Shown here: piece by piece, positions 4,984-6,339 of the stretch
Layout: the number at the start of each line of letters is the position of its first letter
Position numbering within the stretch: the stretch's first letter is position 1
Source of the DNA: JBMNOU01 sp050943215
GTDB lineage: Bacteria > Bacillota > Clostridia > Christensenellales > SZUA-584
DNA: 6,339 nt
NCBI GenBank assembly: GCA_050943215.1
Contig: JBMNOU010000090.1
Span: 1 to 6,339 of the forward strand
Direction of reading: 5' to 3'
Notes under the pieces: model-generated
What the model was told of the DNA's origin: nothing
What the model saw: the letters and a program-made list of their open reading frames with translations, nothing else
The model's database searches: none
Translations under genes and position numbers: made by a program

Positions 4984-6339
4984 TTTTTTCCCTCCATGTA
5001 ATGCATACTCTAGAACATCCTGTTGGGTCAGAGACTCATCATTGTCTAGAATAGCTGAAACTTCTCCGTCCCGCATGACGATAATTCGATTGCTCATCTT
5101 CATTATCTCGACAAGGTCAGATGATATCATTAGTATCGAGGCGCCTTCTTTTAGAAGATCGAGCATTATATTATAGATTTCATCCCTTGCTCCGACATCG
5201 ATGCCTCTTGTTGGTTCGTCGAAAAGATAGACGTTTGCATTATGGGCTACCCATTTAGCTACAACAACTTTCTGCTGATTTCCGCCTGAAAGCCTTTTTA
5301 CCTCCTGTAAATGGTTCACAGCCTTGACTTTCAATCTTTCCATATATTTTTCAGCGTATTTCGGTATTTTGCGAAGTTTAAGGATTCGGCCTCCAAGCTG
5401 GCTCAGATTAGGCAATATAATATTATCGCCTACAGTATGTATAAGGGATAATCCCTCATCCTTTCTATCCTCACTCAAGTAAACGATACCATTTTTGATC
5501 GCATCAGGAATATTATGGTTTTTTATTTCTACATTTCCGTTTTTACATGTTACCTTGCCTGCGGTTCTTCTATATGCACCGATAATACATTTTGCTGTTT
5601 CGGTTCGCCCTGAACCCACCAGACCCGCAATTCCAAGCAGTTCACCTTTTTTGAGCTTAAAACTTACATCTTTAAGTAGGTTGCCATAATATAGCCCTTC
5701 AACTTCAAGAGCGATTTCATCTTCCTTTACATAGGGATTACGGATACGCTCAAACGTAACCTCTCTGTTTACCATAAGTCTTGTCAGCTCTTCTGTATTT
5801 GTTTGAGATAGCTCCAAGGTTTTAATAAAATGGCCGTCACGCAGCACGGTCACTCTATCACCGATTTCGAAAAGCTCAGACATTCGGTGGGAAATATAAA
5901 CGATTCCAATTCCTTCCGATTTTAGTTTTCTGACAACTTCAAACAACCGATCAGTTTCCTTATCCGTAATTGCCGCCGTAGGCTCATCCAAAACCAACAC
6001 GCGTACATTACTAGAAAGAGCCTTGCATATTTCAACCATTTGTTTTTGGGCGATGCTCAGATCTTTAACCAATGTTCGTGGATCCAGATCTAAACCGATG
6101 ATATTCATGACTTCTTTTGACTTTTCGATCATTTTAATTCGATCTATGACCATTCCCTTCATCTGCTCTTTTCCAAGCAAAATGTTCTCATAAATAGGGA
6201 CATACGGGTTTAAATTGAATTCCTGATAGATAACGCTGATACCTTTATCAATCGCTTCTTTAGGAGATGAGACGTTAAATTTTTCACCATAAAGAAAAAT
6301 CTCACCTTGCTCTTTCTGATAAGCTGCGGAAAGAATTTT
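4009..6339 (-). CDS. Fused sugar ABC ATPase-permease, CUT2 type (5' end outside window)
   Basis: One open frame runs from the right edge of the window to a TAG at 4009, giving 776 codons here. The first 452 (6339-4984) are an RbsA/MglA-type ATPase. The frame enters at KILSAAY, just after where Walker A should be, so a little of the N-terminus is missing. NBD1 shows YQEFNL, LSIAQKQ (6040-6060), DEPTAA (from 5988) and ISHR with switch histidine at 5887-5889. NBD2 has GLVGSGRTE, LSGGNQQK, DEPTRG and ISSD. After ALHGGKK the frame runs directly into MSNKEITV, a 324-residue RbsC-like permease with GGIDLASGG, PPFIMTLGT, YALGGNAQAARLSGI and VIGGIALSGGQG, and about eight to ten hydrophobic segments. 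These parts are normally separate proteins, so this is a real fusion, a slippage site at the A7 junction, or a one-base sequence error. Both domains are cytoplasmic at the joint, so a fusion is topologically possible. Confidence 0.85.
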   Translation of the reverse strand, partial: KILSAAYQKEQGEIFLYGEKFNVSSPKEAIDKGISVIYQEFNLNPYVPIYENILLGKEQMKGMVIDRIKMIEKSKEVMNIIGLDLDPRTLVKDLSIAQKQMVEICKALSSNVRVLVLDEPTAAITDKETDRLFEVVRKLKSEGIGIVYISHRMSELFEIGDRVTVLRDGHFIKTLELSQTNTEELTRLMVNREVTFERIRNPYVKEDEIALEVEGLYYGNLLKDVSFKLKKGELLGIAGLVGSGRTETAKCIIGAYRRTAGKVTCKNGNVEIKNHNIPDAIKNGIVYLSEDRKDEGLSLIHTVGDNIILPNLSQLGGRILKLRKIPKYAEKYMERLKVKAVNHLQEVKRLSGGNQQKVVVAKWVAHNANVYLFDEPTRGIDVGARDEIYNIMLDLLKEGASILMISSDLVEIMKMSNRIIVMRDGEVSAILDNDESLTQQDVLEYALHGGKKMSNKEITVKKNKKNFQSLALYIGTVAIILIFTLLCALRGVNYLTWNNITNIIVQSSIIGIIAIGTSVVIITGGIDLASGGMLAFNGILAAVFMVQIGIPVLISIILMLIIGCLIGYLTGLGISFGKLPPFIMTLGTLGMAKGAALALCNGQPISNIPHIMNDFANSTWFGIPSFAYCLLILYAIMIFVMRKTRFGRYVYALGGNAQAARLSGINIKRLEVMVYMLAGFFTTIASLMLLARLAYASPTSGIGYEMDAIASCVIGGIALSGGQGKLVNTLVGALILTILKNGLQMLDFSSFYQQIVTGIVIVVAVFADKAKERKAE
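4976..4995 (-). promoter_or_regulatory. Embedded Shine-Dalgarno and A7 slippery tract at the ATPase-permease joint
   Basis: Reading on the minus strand, GGAGGG (4995-4990) is followed by seven A (4989-4983), of which the last is the A of the permease ATG, and then TGAGTAA. In the reading frame seen here the codons are GGA GGG AAA AAA ATG, so no stop separates the genes. In the +1 frame the next codon after AAA AAA is TGA (the common ATGA overlap). In the -1 frame AAT GAG leads to TAA. A one-base slip at the A tract, either way, therefore ends the ATPase within three codons while the permease keeps its own start. Confidence 0.7.

Noticed and set aside
6178..6180. TTG as a possible start of the minus-strand ATPase
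   Set aside because: The frame stays open to the window edge and the upstream codons encode typical family sequence (KILSAAY, VIYQEFNL), so the real start lies outside the window.

Overview
The window looks like a piece of a low-GC Gram-positive chromosome, most likely from a Clostridia-type Firmicute. It is AT-rich, has strong purine-rich ribosome binding sites, encodes a solute-binding protein with a lipoprotein signal peptide, and carries a decayed IS200-type element. I cannot name the species. The theme is carbohydrate uptake by ABC importers of the ribose/galactose (CUT2) class.

Left part, plus strand (20-2324): a DeoR-family repressor-like regulator is followed after 4 bases by a double-NBD sugar ABC ATPase of the RbsA/MglA type. 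This ATPase has lost the switch histidine and other consensus residues in its first nucleotide-binding domain. No permease or binding protein follows it, so the pair is an orphan or a broken operon.

Middle (2325-2912): there is no intact gene. On the minus strand lies a decayed IS200/IS605-type TnpA gene. It has two in-frame stops, its HUH motif is still readable, and the C-terminal part with the catalytic tyrosine is missing. A cluster of small palindromes that looks like the element's right end flanks it. A near-perfect, bidirectional rho-independent terminator follows at 2835-2876.

Right part, minus strand (6339 down to 2913): a CUT2-type importer operon is transcribed toward the left part. 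The order is ATPase (5' end beyond the window), permease, then solute-binding lipoprotein last, just before the terminator. The ATPase and permease are read as a single uninterrupted frame. The junction carries an A7 tract directly after an embedded Shine-Dalgarno sequence and ahead of the permease ATG. Both alternative frames stop at once, so a one-base slip in either direction would separate the two proteins. Together these genes would bind a sugar or polyol outside the cell and import it with ATP. The substrate cannot be fixed from sequence: the binding protein keeps several RbsB ligand-pocket positions but changes others, which argues against simple ribose binding.

The most noteworthy points are the ATPase-permease fusion at the homopolymer, the degenerate first NBD of the orphan ATPase, and the IS scar where the missing transporter genes might once have been. 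I found no convincing evidence of a wholly new system, RNA gene or CRISPR array.
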